NCBI RefSeq assembly: GCF_041435355.1
Contig: NZ_CP108442.1
Span: 5,578,501-5,642,500, forward strand
DNA: 64,000 bases
Reading direction: 5' to 3'
Source: Streptomyces sp. NBC_01276
GTDB lineage: Bacteria; Actinomycetota; Actinomycetes; Streptomycetales; Streptomycetaceae
The notes beneath the pieces are model-generated. The model worked only from the letters and a program-made list of their open reading frames with translations, was not told where the DNA came from and ran no database searches. A program made the position numbers and the translations under genes. Positions within the stretch are counted from its first letter, which is position 1. Each line of letters begins with the position of its first letter. Below, piece by piece: positions 1 through 8,091 of this stretch.

Positions 1-636
1 CAGCAGCTGTCCGACGCCCGGCTCTACCTGTGCACGGACGCCCGCAAGCGGCAGGGAGACCTCCCCGAGTTCCTCGACGCGGCCCTGTCCGGCGGCGTCG
101 ACATCGTCCAGCTCCGCGACAAGGGCATGGAAGCGGGCGAGGAGCTCGAACACCTCCGGGTCTTCGCCGAGGCCGCCCGCCGCCACGGCAAGCTCCTCGC
201 CGTCAACGACCGCGCCGACGTCGCCCACGCCATCGGCACCGACGTCCTGCACCTCGGCCAGGGGGACATCCCCGTCCCCGCCGCCCGCGCCATCCTCGGC
301 GAGCGCGTCCTGATCGGCCGCTCCTGCCACGCCGAGTCCGAGGTCGACGCCGCCGTCGCCGAGCCCGGCGTGGACTACTTCTGCACCGGCCCCTGCTGGC
401 CCACCCCCACCAAGCCCGGCCGCCACGCCCCCGGCCTCGACCTCGTCCGGTACACGGCCTCCCTCGGCCAGGACCGCCCCTGGTTCGCCATCGGCGGCAT
501 CGACGGCACCAACCTGGACGAGGTGCTGGACGCCGGAGCCACCCGCGTCGTGGTCGTCCGCGCCATCACCGAGGCGGCCGATCCCCACGCCGCCGCCCAC
601 GAACTCTCCAAGCGGATCCGCGCCCGACTGGGCTAG
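1..636 (+). CDS. thiE: Thiamine-phosphate synthase, 5' end cut by window edge
   Basis: Reading frame 1 is open from the first base to a TAG at 634-636, giving 211 residues; the family is usually 210-220 long, so only a few N-terminal residues are missing. ThiE joins hydroxymethylpyrimidine diphosphate and thiazole phosphate to make thiamine phosphate in the cytosol. The TIM-barrel hallmarks are visible: QLRDKGM near the start, [18 protein letters not shown], a GRSCH loop, a phosphate-binding [12 protein letters not shown] segment and a C-terminal AIGGID. metF follows on the same strand after 68 bp, and a repeated GTGTCCA motif begins at the stop codon. Identity is secure; the true start lies outside the window. 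Confidence 0.95.
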   Translation, partial: QQLSDARLYLCTDARKRQGDLPEFLDAALSGGVDIVQLRDKGMEAGEELEHLRVFAEAARRHGKLLAVNDRADVAHAIGTDVLHLGQGDIPVPAARAILGERVLIGRSCHAESEVDAAVAEPGVDYFCTGPCWPTPTKPGRHAPGLDLVRYTASLGQDRPWFAIGGIDGTNLDEVLDAGATRVVVVRAITEAADPHAAAHELSKRIRARLG

Positions 637-666
637 TGTCCAAAAACGTGTCCAATGGATGGACAC
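636..666. promoter_or_regulatory. Inverted and direct GTGTCCA repeats upstream of metF
   Basis: GTGTCCA occurs at 636-642 and 648-654, exactly 12 bp apart. The second copy forms a perfect 7-bp inverted repeat with TGGACAC at 660-666 around a 5-nt spacer. It sits 38 bp upstream of the metF ATG. The stem is short, not followed by a T-run and less GC-rich than the terminators in this window, so an operator is more likely than a terminator. The cognate regulator is unknown. Confidence 0.45.
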
Positions 667-704
667 CGCTTCGGAGTCCGCGAGCGCGCGTCTAACCTGC
701 CGGT

Positions 705-1619
705 ATGGCCTTTGGTACCGCTTCCACCTGGTCGGACCGTGCGCACACGGTCCGCGACCTCCTCGCGTCCGGGCGCTCGTACTCCTTCGAGTTCTGGGCC
801 CCGAAGACCGAGAAGGGCGAGCGCAACCTCTGGAACGCCCTCCGCCGCATCGAGGCGGTCTCCCCGAGCTTCGTCTCGGTCACCTACGGAGCCGGCGGCT
901 CCACCCGGGGCGGCACCGTCCGCGCCACCGAGCAGATCGCCGCCGACACCACCCTGACCCCCGTCGCGCACCTGACCGCCGTCGACCACTCCGTCGCCGA
1001 GCTGCGCCACGTCATCGGCCAGTTCGCGGACGCCGGCATCCGCAACATGCTCGCCCTGCGCGGCGACCCGCCGGGCGACCCCATGGGTCCCTGGGTCAAG
1101 CACCCCGAGGGCGTGGACTACGCCGCCGACCTGGTGCGCCTGCTCAAGGAGTCCGGCGACTTCTGCGTGGGCGTCGCGGCCTTCCCCGAGATGCACCCCC
1201 GTTCGGAGGACTGGGACACGGACATCCGGCACTTCGTGGACAAGTGCCGTGCGGGCGCCGACTACGCCATCACCCAGATGTTCTTCGATCCCGAGAATTA
1301 TCTGCGGCTGCGCGACAGCGCCGCCAAGGCGGGCTGCGAGACCCCGATCATCCCCGAGGTCATGCCTGTTGTGGGCATCAAGCAGCTCGACCGGCTGCCG
1401 CAACTGAGCACCGCGGTCTTCCCCGCGGATGTGAAAGAGCGCATGCTCGCCGTCAAGGACGATCCGGCCGCTGTACGCTCCATTGGCATCGAGTTCGCCA
1501 CGGAGTTCTGCGCGCGGCTGCTGTCCGAGGGTGTCCCGGGGCTGCACTTCATCACGCTGAACAATTCCACGGCGACTCTCGAAATCTACGAGAACCTGGG
1601 CCTGCACCAGCGGGCCTGA
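705..1619 (+). CDS. metF: 5,10-methylenetetrahydrofolate reductase
   Basis: This FAD enzyme reduces methylene-THF to methyl-THF, the methyl donor for methionine synthesis. The 304-residue protein has the family landmarks: an [10 protein letters not shown] segment near residue 25 carrying the catalytic glutamate, [19 protein letters not shown] and the ITQMFFD strand. The length fits bacterial MetF (about 290-310). There is no clear Shine-Dalgarno sequence before the ATG; a TAACCT hexamer ends 7-8 nt upstream, which would suit a leaderless transcript. The upstream GTGTCCA repeats are a candidate operator. A membrane-protein gene follows 50 bp downstream on the same strand. Confidence 0.96.
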   Translation: MAFGTASTWSDRAHTVRDLLASGRSYSFEFWAPKTEKGERNLWNALRRIEAVSPSFVSVTYGAGGSTRGGTVRATEQIAADTTLTPVAHLTAVDHSVAELRHVIGQFADAGIRNMLALRGDPPGDPMGPWVKHPEGVDYAADLVRLLKESGDFCVGVAAFPEMHPRSEDWDTDIRHFVDKCRAGADYAITQMFFDPENYLRLRDSAAKAGCETPIIPEVMPVVGIKQLDRLPQLSTAVFPADVKERMLAVKDDPAAVRSIGIEFATEFCARLLSEGVPGLHFITLNNSTATLEIYENLGLHQRA

Positions 1620-1669
1620 GCGGCCGTCCCCCGTTCCCGCGCCGACGGCCGTACCGAGAGGGGCCTTGC

Positions 1670-2557
1670 ATGGGAATGACGGTCCTCTACATCGCGTTCG
1701 GCATCGTCGCGTTGTGGCTGCTAGCCGAGGTCCTGATGCAGTACAAGGCCCGGCTCCGCTGGCGCCTGCTCGCCTTCGCGGGGTTCCTCGGCGTGGTGGC
1801 CGGGGTGGTACTGCCCTCCGTCCTGGTGATCGCCGCGGGCGCGACCGCCTTCGCCGTCGGCCAGACCCTGGTGACGCTGTCCTTCCGCAAGGGCTTCGTG
1901 GCCGGCTGGGCGCTGCGCCGCGGCGGTGAGCCCGTACGGCAGCAACGCGGCAGGCGCCGGAGCGGCGGCGCGCCGCGCCCGGCACCGGAGCTCAAGGTCA
2001 GCGACCTGGAGTACGGGTCCCAGGACCCGGACGGCACCTCCGCGGACGCGGGCCCCGGCCCCGGCGACGAGGTGTTCACCCCGCAGCCGGTGCCCGAGGA
2101 GACGGGCTCGTACGGGATACAGAGTTTCGCCCCGGACCGGCCGGACGCCACCGCTCCGTTCGCCTCGCCCTTCACCGGCGCCGAACAGGACGCCCACCAG
2201 TACGCGGCCTCCTACGACCCCGGGCAGGGCCAGGGCGGTTACGACTACACCGGCTACCCGGCGGGCGAACAGCAGGTCTACGCCGCCTACTCGGACCCGT
2301 ACATCGGCACCGGCGGCGCGGTGACCCCGCCGGCCCCCGACAACTACCCCGACTACACGGCCTACACCGCCTACCCGGCGTACTCCGACCCCGCGCAGCA
2401 GTACTCCACGGACACCCCGCCCGGCGGGGTCTGGGTGCCGCAGCAGCGCGCCACGGACAACCAGCAGCCCTACCCGGAGCAGGACCCGCAGGGCTACCCG
2501 TACCAGAACAACGGCAACCCTCACGGCAACGGCGACCAGGGGCAGTACCGCTACTGA
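1670..2557 (+). CDS. Membrane protein with Tyr/Pro/Gly/Gln-rich tail
   Basis: The protein has 295 residues. ATG 1670 is preceded at good distance by GAGAGGGG. Residues about 4-22 form one membrane helix, a short basic loop (QYKARLRWR) follows, and residues 33-63 form one or two more. The rest is soluble: a basic patch (RRGRRRSGG), an acidic middle, and from about residue 185 a low-complexity tail rich in Tyr, Pro, Gly and Gln with recurring Y-x-x-Y spacing. I recognise no enzymatic domain. It follows metF on the same strand and ends 16 bp from the convergent oxidoreductase gene. The tail is probably cytosolic and disordered. Function unknown. Confidence 0.8.
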   Translation: MGMTVLYIAFGIVALWLLAEVLMQYKARLRWRLLAFAGFLGVVAGVVLPSVLVIAAGATAFAVGQTLVTLSFRKGFVAGWALRRGGEPVRQQRGRRRSGGAPRPAPELKVSDLEYGSQDPDGTSADAGPGPGDEVFTPQPVPEETGSYGIQSFAPDRPDATAPFASPFTGAEQDAHQYAASYDPGQGQGGYDYTGYPAGEQQVYAAYSDPYIGTGGAVTPPAPDNYPDYTAYTAYPAYSDPAQQYSTDTPPGGVWVPQQRATDNQQPYPEQDPQGYPYQNNGNPHGNGDQGQYRY

Positions 2558-2573
2558 CGCCGCGCTCCGGGGC

Positions 2574-3995
2574 TCACTGGGAGCCCCGGAACTCCGCCCC
2601 CTCCACGATCAGCCCGGCCACCAGGGCCCCGGTCATCCCGGCGTGCGCCAGCCCGCCGCCGGGGTGGGCCCAGCCGCCGGCCAGGTACAGCCCCGGCAGG
2701 GCCGTCGTGTTCGCCGGGTACAGCAGCCGCCCGCCGGCTCCGGCGAGGGCGGGCGGGGGCACCGAACCGCCGAGCGCGCCGGTGGCCGCCTCCACGTCCT
2801 TCGGGGTGCGCACCCGCATCCACAGCATCCGTGAGCGCAGCCCCGGCACGGCCCGCGCGGCGAGGTCCAGCAGCTCCTCGGGGTCCGGGACCGGCGCCCC
2901 GCCCGCGGGGCCGCACACGGCGGTCACCGTGACCGCCTCGTGGTCGGCGTCGGGCCGGGTGGCCGGGTCGTCCGGGCGCAGCACGGTCACGTCCAGCCCG
3001 GGGGAGTGCACCAGGGTGCGGTGCACGGCGTCGGCCGGGCGGGAGCCGCGCAGGGCCAGCAGCAGGGTCAGCCGCGCGGGCACCCCGTCCCCGCGGGCCG
3101 GAGCCCCGCCGTGCGGCCAGGACACGGACTTGGCCGGCAGCCGCCGCGGGTCGATCCCGCAGACGACGGAGTCGGCGGGCGCCTCGGTGCCGTCGCCCAG
3201 CAGCACCCCGGCCGCCCGGCCGCCCCGCGCCAGGACCTCACGCACCGGGGTGGCGAAGGCGAAGGTGACCTTCCGCTCCAGGCAGCGCTCGTACACCGCG
3301 GTGGCCAGCTCCCGCATGCCGCCCCGGACGTACCAGCTGCCGAAGGTCTGCTCCATGTACGGCAGCGCGGCCGCCGAGGCGGGAGCGGCGTCCGGGTCCA
3401 GCCCGTACGCCCGCACCCGGCCGGCCAGCAGCTCCCCGAGGTGGCCGCCCAGCTCGCGCGAGGCCACCTCCGCCAGCGAGGGCGGGCGGCGGCGCAGCAG
3501 GCCGCTCCCGCGGAGCGCCGGGTAGGGGTCGCGGCCCAGGACCTGCCAGTCGGGGCGCAGCGGCTCCTCCAGCAGGGGGCGCCGGGTGGCGTCCCAGGTG
3601 TCGCGGGCGCGCCCCAGGACCGCGTTCCAGCGCTCGCCCGCGCCCTTGCCGAAGGCCCCGTCGAGGGCGGCCGCGACCCCGCCGCGCGAGGCGCCCGGCA
3701 GGGTGACGGTGGTGTCGCCCAGGACGTGGCGGACGGCCGGGTCCAGCTGGACCATGTCGACCAGGTCCTCCAGGGGCCGCTTGCCGGTTTTCACGAACAG
3801 GTCGCGGTAGACGGCGGGCAGGTGCAGCAGCCCGGGGCCGGTGTCGAAGGAGAAGCCGTCCTGCTCGTACCGGCCCACCGATCCGCCGTAGGAGTCCCCC
3901 CGCTCGTACACCGTCACCTGGTGCCCCGCCACGGCCAGCCGGGCCGCCGTCGCCATCGCGCCCATGCCGGCGCCGATCACCGCAATTCTCGCCAT
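2574..3995 (-). CDS. FAD-dependent oxidoreductase, phytoene desaturase-like (CrtI/COG1233)
   Basis: The 473-residue product starts MARIAVIGAGMGA, a dinucleotide-binding Rossmann motif with glycines at positions 8, 10 and 12 and a ribose-binding Glu at 31. The C-terminus carries the second FAD-contact segment, GLYLAGGWAHPGGGLAHAG, typical of CrtI-type desaturases and related amine oxidases. No carotenoid genes lie nearby, so the substrate is unclear and a general COG1233 oxidoreductase is the safest name. ATG 3995 was chosen because the Rossmann strand begins there; upstream in-frame codons would add an unrelated low-complexity stretch. It lies just downstream of the DUF4126 gene on the same strand and is probably cotranscribed. 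Confidence 0.85.
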   Translation of the reverse strand: MARIAVIGAGMGAMATAARLAVAGHQVTVYERGDSYGGSVGRYEQDGFSFDTGPGLLHLPAVYRDLFVKTGKRPLEDLVDMVQLDPAVRHVLGDTTVTLPGASRGGVAAALDGAFGKGAGERWNAVLGRARDTWDATRRPLLEEPLRPDWQVLGRDPYPALRGSGLLRRRPPSLAEVASRELGGHLGELLAGRVRAYGLDPDAAPASAAALPYMEQTFGSWYVRGGMRELATAVYERCLERKVTFAFATPVREVLARGGRAAGVLLGDGTEAPADSVVCGIDPRRLPAKSVSWPHGGAPARGDGVPARLTLLLALRGSRPADAVHRTLVHSPGLDVTVLRPDDPATRPDADHEAVTVTAVCGPAGGAPVPDPEELLDLAARAVPGLRSRMLWMRVRTPKDVEAATGALGGSVPPPALAGAGGRLLYPANTTALPGLYLAGGWAHPGGGLAHAGMTGALVAGLIVEGAEFRGSQ

Positions 3996-4018
3996 GCGGC
4001 TGAGCCTATCGAGCGAGG

Positions 4019-4675
4019 TCAGGGGGGCGGACCGGTGGTGCCCCCGGCGCCGGGCGGGTGGGTGCCGGCGGCCGCGCGGACCTCGGCCCCCAGGCGCTTC
4101 TCCTCCCGGCGCCGGGCACGGCGGCGGCGGAAGCGGCGGATGCGGCTCCACAGGTAGACCACGAGGGCCAGGCCCAGGGCGAGCAGGACGGCGGCGATCA
4201 CGGCGGCGGCCTGCGGGTTGAACATGGCGAAGGTGACCAGGCCGGCCACCCCGAGGTCCTCGGCGGTGCTGACCGCGATGTTGCTGAAGGGCTCCGGCGA
4301 GGTGTTGACCGCCATCCGGGTCCCGGCCTTGACGAAATGGCTGGCCAGGGCGGTGGAGCCGCCGATCGCCCCGGCTGCGATGTCGGTGAGGGAGCCGCTC
4401 TGCCCGGCCAGCAGGGCGCCGACCACGGCACCCGCGAGCGGCCGGATCACGGTGTGGACGGTGTCCCAGAGGGAGTCCACGTACGGGATCTTGTCGGCCA
4501 CCACCTCGCAGAGGAAGAGCACGCCCGCGACGATCAGGACGTCGGTGCGCTGGAGCGAGGCCGGGACCTCGTCGGTCAGGCCGGTCGCGCCGAAGACGCC
4601 GAGCAGGAGGACCACGGCGTAGGCGTTGATCCCGCTGGCCCAGCCGCTGGTGAAGACCAAGGGGAGCACACTCAC
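4019..4675 (-). CDS. DUF4126 family membrane protein
   Basis: The 218-residue product has the DUF4126 pattern: an N-terminal SGWASGINAYAVVLLLG segment, then VADKIPYVDSLWDTVHTVIRP, then a Gly/Ala-rich helix (GAVVGALLAGQ) and a region with ASHFVKAGTRMAVN. I count about five hydrophobic helices, followed by an Arg-rich cytoplasmic tail from about residue 180 (RIRRFRRRRARRREEKR). The start codon is GTG. The oxidoreductase start lies 23 bp after its stop, so the two probably form one transcript. The family has no established biochemical function. Confidence 0.85.
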   Translation of the reverse strand: MSVLPLVFTSGWASGINAYAVVLLLGVFGATGLTDEVPASLQRTDVLIVAGVLFLCEVVADKIPYVDSLWDTVHTVIRPLAGAVVGALLAGQSGSLTDIAAGAIGGSTALASHFVKAGTRMAVNTSPEPFSNIAVSTAEDLGVAGLVTFAMFNPQAAAVIAAVLLALGLALVVYLWSRIRRFRRRRARRREEKRLGAEVRAAAGTHPPGAGGTTGPPP

Positions 4676-4775
4676 ACGGGCATCATGCCGCAGGACGGGC
4701 GGCCCGGTGGGCGAAAGGGGTGAGGGGACCGCCGCCTCGGGGCGGCCGTCCCCTCACGATGCTGTGCGTGCGGGG

Positions 4776-5177
4776 CTACTGCCCCTGTTCGTCACGGCGG
4801 CGCTGCCACCGTTCCTCGATGCGGTGCATCATCGACCGACGCTGGCGGTTCTGGCCGCGGGCCGATCCGCCGGTACTGCCGGAGACGGGCTGCTCGCCGG
4901 GCTTGGGTGCCTTGCGCCAACCGGTGACCACGAGGACCGTACAGGCCAGCATGACGAGGAATCCCACCACGCTGATCCAGAGCACTTCCTGCCAGATCAC
5001 ACCGGTCATGAGGAGCGCGATACCCACCACAATGCCTGCGACTGCCTGGTAGACCCGTCGCCGGGTGTACGTGCGCAGTCCACTACCCTCAAGCGCTGTC
5101 GCGAACTTGGGGTCTTCGGCGTACAGCGCTCGCTCCATCTGCTCGAGCATTCGCTGCTCGTGCTCCGAGAGCGGCAC
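4776..5177 (-). CDS. DUF3040 family membrane protein
   Basis: I place the start at GTG 5177, giving a 133-residue protein beginning MPLSEHEQRMLEQME, the conserved DUF3040 opening. An ATG 15 bp upstream is in frame, but its following bases AGGAGG form an ideal ribosome-binding site 5-6 nt before this GTG, so the ATG is probably not used. Two membrane helices lie at about residues 44-61 and 66-86, followed by a basic tail ending in RIEERWQRRRDEQ. Actinobacterial DUF3040 proteins are small and of unknown function. It is the first of three same-strand genes running toward the oxidoreductase. The 294 bp upstream hold its promoter, but I cannot fix a -10 box. Confidence 0.88.
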   Translation of the reverse strand: MPLSEHEQRMLEQMERALYAEDPKFATALEGSGLRTYTRRRVYQAVAGIVVGIALLMTGVIWQEVLWISVVGFLVMLACTVLVVTGWRKAPKPGEQPVSGSTGGSARGQNRQRRSMMHRIEERWQRRRDEQGQ

Positions 5178-5471
5178 GGGAGTCCTCCTCATCCGTCGGT
5201 CGCGGGGGGTAGCGACCAGGGGTCCCCTTCAGGATAGGCGGGGAATCGCCCCCGTGATACCCGCCCTCTACGCCACATTCTGACAACCGCTGAGCCAACG
5301 AAAACGCGGTGGCGCTGAAGCGATGCGTCAAACGTACCGTCGCCAGCGCGGTCACTGAGGCGCTTATTCCCCAATGAGTTCTCCGCCATGCCGAACGGTG
5401 TCTCCGATCATACGGGGCGGAGCGCCGGTTCGGAGGGTGTGCGGCCGAGCCCGTTCGCGCAAGGCCGCAGA

Positions 5472-6230
5472 TCAGGCGGGCTTCTCTCCCAGGACGTGCA
5501 GCTGGGTGGCGACCGCGTGGAAGGCGGGCAGCTCGGCGGCGGCCTCCTCCAGTCGCAGCAGCGCCTCCACCGCTCCGGGCTCGGTGTCGACCAGGACGCC
5601 GGGCACCAGGTCGGCGAAGATCCGCACTCCGTGGACCGAGCCGACCTCCAGGCCGGCCCCGCTGACGAGCTCGCTGAGCTGCTCGGCGGTGAAGCGGCGC
5701 GGGACGGGGTCGCCGGAGCCCCAGCGTCCGGCCGGGTCGGTCAGGGCGGTGCGGGCCTCGGTGAAGTGGCCGGCCAGGGCGCGGGCGAGGACGGCCCCGC
5801 CGAGCCCGGCGCCGAGGAGGCTGAGGATGCCGCCGGGGCGCAGGGCCGCGACCGTGTTGGCCACGCCCTCGGCCGGGTCGTCCACGTACTCCAGCACCCC
5901 GTGGCAGACCACCACGTCGTACGCGTCCCGCTCGACGACGTCCAGGAGGCCCTGGGCGTCGCCCTGGACGCCCCGCACCAGGTCGGCCACGCCGGCCTCG
6001 GCGACCCGGCGCTCCAGCCCGAACAGGGCGTTCGGGCTGGGGTCGACCACGGTCACCCGGTGGCCGAGGCGGGCCAGCGGCACGGCGAACTTTCCGGTGC
6101 CGCCACCGGTGTCCAGCACGTCCAGCACGTCCCGCCCGGTCGCCTTCGCCCGGCGGTCGAGGGCCTCCTTGAGGACCTCCCACACCACGGCGGTGCGGAG
6201 GGAGGCGCGGGGGCGGGAAGTGTCCGACAC
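5472..6230 (-). CDS. Class I SAM-dependent methyltransferase
   Basis: The 252-residue product starts at a GTG preceded by GAGGAG at 9-nt spacing. Motif I is clear: VLDTGGGTGKFAVPLA around residues 38-52, followed by the acidic motif II (VTVVDPSP, near residue 62) and a VVCHGVLEYVDDP motif IV/post-IV block. The fold and layout resemble the SmtA/CmoM branch of small-molecule or tRNA methyltransferases, but substrate cannot be read from sequence. It lies between the HEPN gene (76 bp upstream) and DUF3040 on the same strand. Confidence 0.88.
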   Translation of the reverse strand: MSDTSRPRASLRTAVVWEVLKEALDRRAKATGRDVLDVLDTGGGTGKFAVPLARLGHRVTVVDPSPNALFGLERRVAEAGVADLVRGVQGDAQGLLDVVERDAYDVVVCHGVLEYVDDPAEGVANTVAALRPGGILSLLGAGLGGAVLARALAGHFTEARTALTDPAGRWGSGDPVPRRFTAEQLSELVSGAGLEVGSVHGVRIFADLVPGVLVDTEPGAVEALLRLEEAAAELPAFHAVATQLHVLGEKPA

Positions 6231-6306
6231 GGCTGATGGCTCCTCGGCGCGTAAGGGTGGGCGAGCGGTGCGTGCCCCACCCTATTGCCTCGGCCGACCG
6301 GGCAGG

Positions 6307-6789
6307 TCATCCCGCGTGGGGACGCTCCGGCCGGGGCTGCGGGAGGGGCTGCGCCGGGGGCTGGAGCGCGAGCATCCGCTCCACCAGCCGCAGGAACATC
6401 CCGGCCTCCCGTACGAGGTCGTCCGCGTCCCGGGAGGTCGCCGCGTCCGGTATCCCCGCCTCGGCACGGGCCCGTCGGGCCGCGCCGGAGGCGAACAGGG
6501 CGCTCCACTCGGTCAGTTCCGGCGCTATCTCCGGGAGCACCTCCCACGCGCTGCGGATCCTGGGCCGCCGCCTCGGTCCGGCCGGCTCCGGGCGTCCGCG
6601 CGCGGCCAGTACGGCCGCGGCGGCGCGCAGCGCGGCCAGGTGGGCGGTGGCGTACCGCTCGTTGGGCCGGGGCAGCAGGGCCGCCTCGGCCAGGCCGCCG
6701 TGGGCCTTGGCGAGCAGGTCCAGGGCGGCCGGTGGTGCGGCGGCCCTGCGCGGGACGGGGTGGACAGGGGACGGGGACGGTGTGGCCAT
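6307..6789 (-). CDS. SAV_6107-family HEPN domain protein
   Basis: The 160-residue, mostly helical product resembles the actinobacterial family named after S. avermitilis SAV_6107. AGGAGG lies 6 nt before the ATG. The N-terminal 20 residues are Pro/Ala-rich; helices follow (LLAKAHGGLAEAA, RYATAHLAALRAAAAVLAARG, AWEVLPEIAPELTEWSALFASG, VREAGMFLRLVERMLAL). Residues 45-50 read RYATAH, matching the R-x4-H pattern used by active HEPN ribonucleases, though its position near the N-terminus is unusual. No MNT-type nucleotidyltransferase partner lies next to it. It diverges from the ABC/YhgE operon, sharing a 234-bp promoter region. The role is unknown; a ribonuclease activity is only inference. Confidence 0.8.
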   Translation of the reverse strand: MATPSPSPVHPVPRRAAAPPAALDLLAKAHGGLAEAALLPRPNERYATAHLAALRAAAAVLAARGRPEPAGPRRRPRIRSAWEVLPEIAPELTEWSALFASGAARRARAEAGIPDAATSRDADDLVREAGMFLRLVERMLALQPPAQPLPQPRPERPHAG

Positions 6790-6966
6790 GACGAACCTCC
6801 TGTCGTTGCGTGGTGCTCGGCGGTGGTGCGGGCGGCCGTGCTCGCGCGCGTGGCCGTGGATCCATCGTGACGTCCCCCACTGACAATCGCGCTGACCTGC
6901 GCCTTCTCCTCCGGTCCGACCCGAGGCCCCCCTCGGGGTGCGGCCGTTGGTCGCGGACCTGATAGT

Positions 6967-6992
6967 TTTTGAACTGACCGGTCAGTTCAAAA
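6967..6992. promoter_or_regulatory. Perfect 26-bp palindrome, probable TetR operator
   Basis: The bases TTTTGAACTGACC are followed at once by their exact reverse complement, a perfect 13-bp half-site pair centred between 6979 and 6980. The core ACTGACCGGTCAGT looks like many TetR-family operators. It lies 31 bp upstream of the GTG of the ABC gene, in the region divergent to the HEPN gene. A GATAGT hexamer at 6961-6966 abuts its left edge and could be a -10 box, which would place the operator over the transcription start. The natural candidate to bind it is the TetR protein encoded at the end of the same operon (10165-10812). Confidence 0.8.
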
Positions 6993-7023
6993 GCTTCGAC
7001 GGATTCGACAGAAAGGGGACGGC

Positions 7024-8091
7024 GTGGACAGCCCGCACGGCGCGGCCGTCAAGGCCGAGGCCTTCGGACTCAAGGGCCCGCGCGGCTGGGTCTTCCGGGG
7101 CGTGGACCTCGACGCGGCGCCCGGTTCGCTGATCGCGCTCGAAGGCCCCTCCGGCAGCGGCCGGACCTGCCTGCTCCTCGCCCTCACCGGGCGGATGAAG
7201 CCCACCGAGGGCCACGCCGAGATCGGCCGCCACCGGCTGCCGAAGAAGATGGCCGCGGTCCGCCGGATCTCCGCCCTCGGCCCGGTCCCCGGGGTCAACG
7301 ACCTCGACCAGGCCCTCACCGTCGCCGAGCAACTGCGCGAGGGAGCCCTGCTCCAGCGCCGCTACGAAGGCCCCGTGCGGGCCCTGCTGCGCCCGCGCGG
7401 GGAGCGCCGCGCCTCCACCGAGGCCCGCATCGCCGCCGTCCTGGCCGCCGTCGGACTGGACCCGGCCACCCTGCCCAAGGGGCCGCGGACCTCCGTGCGC
7501 GATCTGGAGCGGCTGGAGAGCGTACGGCTCTCGCTGGCCGTCGCCCTGCTCGCCGGCCCCCGGCTGCTGGCCCTGGACGACCTCGACCTCAAGCTCTCGG
7601 ACGCCGAACGGGCCGAGGCCTGGGCCCTGCTGCGCTCCATCGCGGACCGGGGGACCACCGTCCTCGCGGTGTGCAGCGAGGCCCCGGAGGGAGTCACGGT
7701 GCTCCGTACGGTCGCCCCCGGGGCGCCCGCCGAGGCCGCCGCCCCCACGGTGCCCGCCCGCCCGGCCGTCGCCCGCGACGCCGGTCCGAAGATCACCTGG
7801 GGCCTGTCCGGCGGCCCCGCGTCCCCCGCGGCCCCCGCGGCCGCGGACGCCGCCGCCGGTCCGGCCCCGGACAACGACACGGACGGCACGACGGACGGCA
7901 CGACGGACGGCGAGCCCGGAACCGGCGAGGACGGCGGGACCCCGGACGCCTCGGCCACCGGGAAGACCACCGTCGGGAAGCCCGCCACCGCCGGGAAGCC
8001 CGCCACCGGCAAGCAGCCCACCACCAAGACCACCGACGACGAAGACCCGAAGGGGGCGGACGATGCGCTCGCCGAAACTGGCCGCGCTTGA
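7024..8091 (+). CDS. Degenerate ABC-type ATP-binding protein, partner of YhgE/Pip protein
   Basis: The 355-residue product keeps the ABC fold in residues about 8-230, but the catalytic motifs are altered. Walker A reads GPSGSGRT (41-48) with Arg47 in place of the invariant Lys. Walker B reads LLALDDLD with Asp186 where the catalytic Glu is expected. There is no LSGGQ signature (RDLERLESVRLSLA stands there), and the H-loop position reads AVCSEAP. From about residue 240 the chain becomes Ala/Pro/Gly/Thr low complexity with short repeats (DGTTDGTTDGE, GKPATAGKPATGK). The GTG start has AAAGGGG upstream. The gene overlaps the YhgE/Pip gene by 29 nt and lies behind a TetR-type operator. It probably binds nucleotide as a regulatory or structural partner; hydrolysis is doubtful. 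Confidence 0.85.
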   Translation: MDSPHGAAVKAEAFGLKGPRGWVFRGVDLDAAPGSLIALEGPSGSGRTCLLLALTGRMKPTEGHAEIGRHRLPKKMAAVRRISALGPVPGVNDLDQALTVAEQLREGALLQRRYEGPVRALLRPRGERRASTEARIAAVLAAVGLDPATLPKGPRTSVRDLERLESVRLSLAVALLAGPRLLALDDLDLKLSDAERAEAWALLRSIADRGTTVLAVCSEAPEGVTVLRTVAPGAPAEAAAPTVPARPAVARDAGPKITWGLSGGPASPAAPAAADAAAGPAPDNDTDGTTDGTTDGEPGTGEDGGTPDASATGKTTVGKPATAGKPATGKQPTTKTTDDEDPKGADDALAETGRA

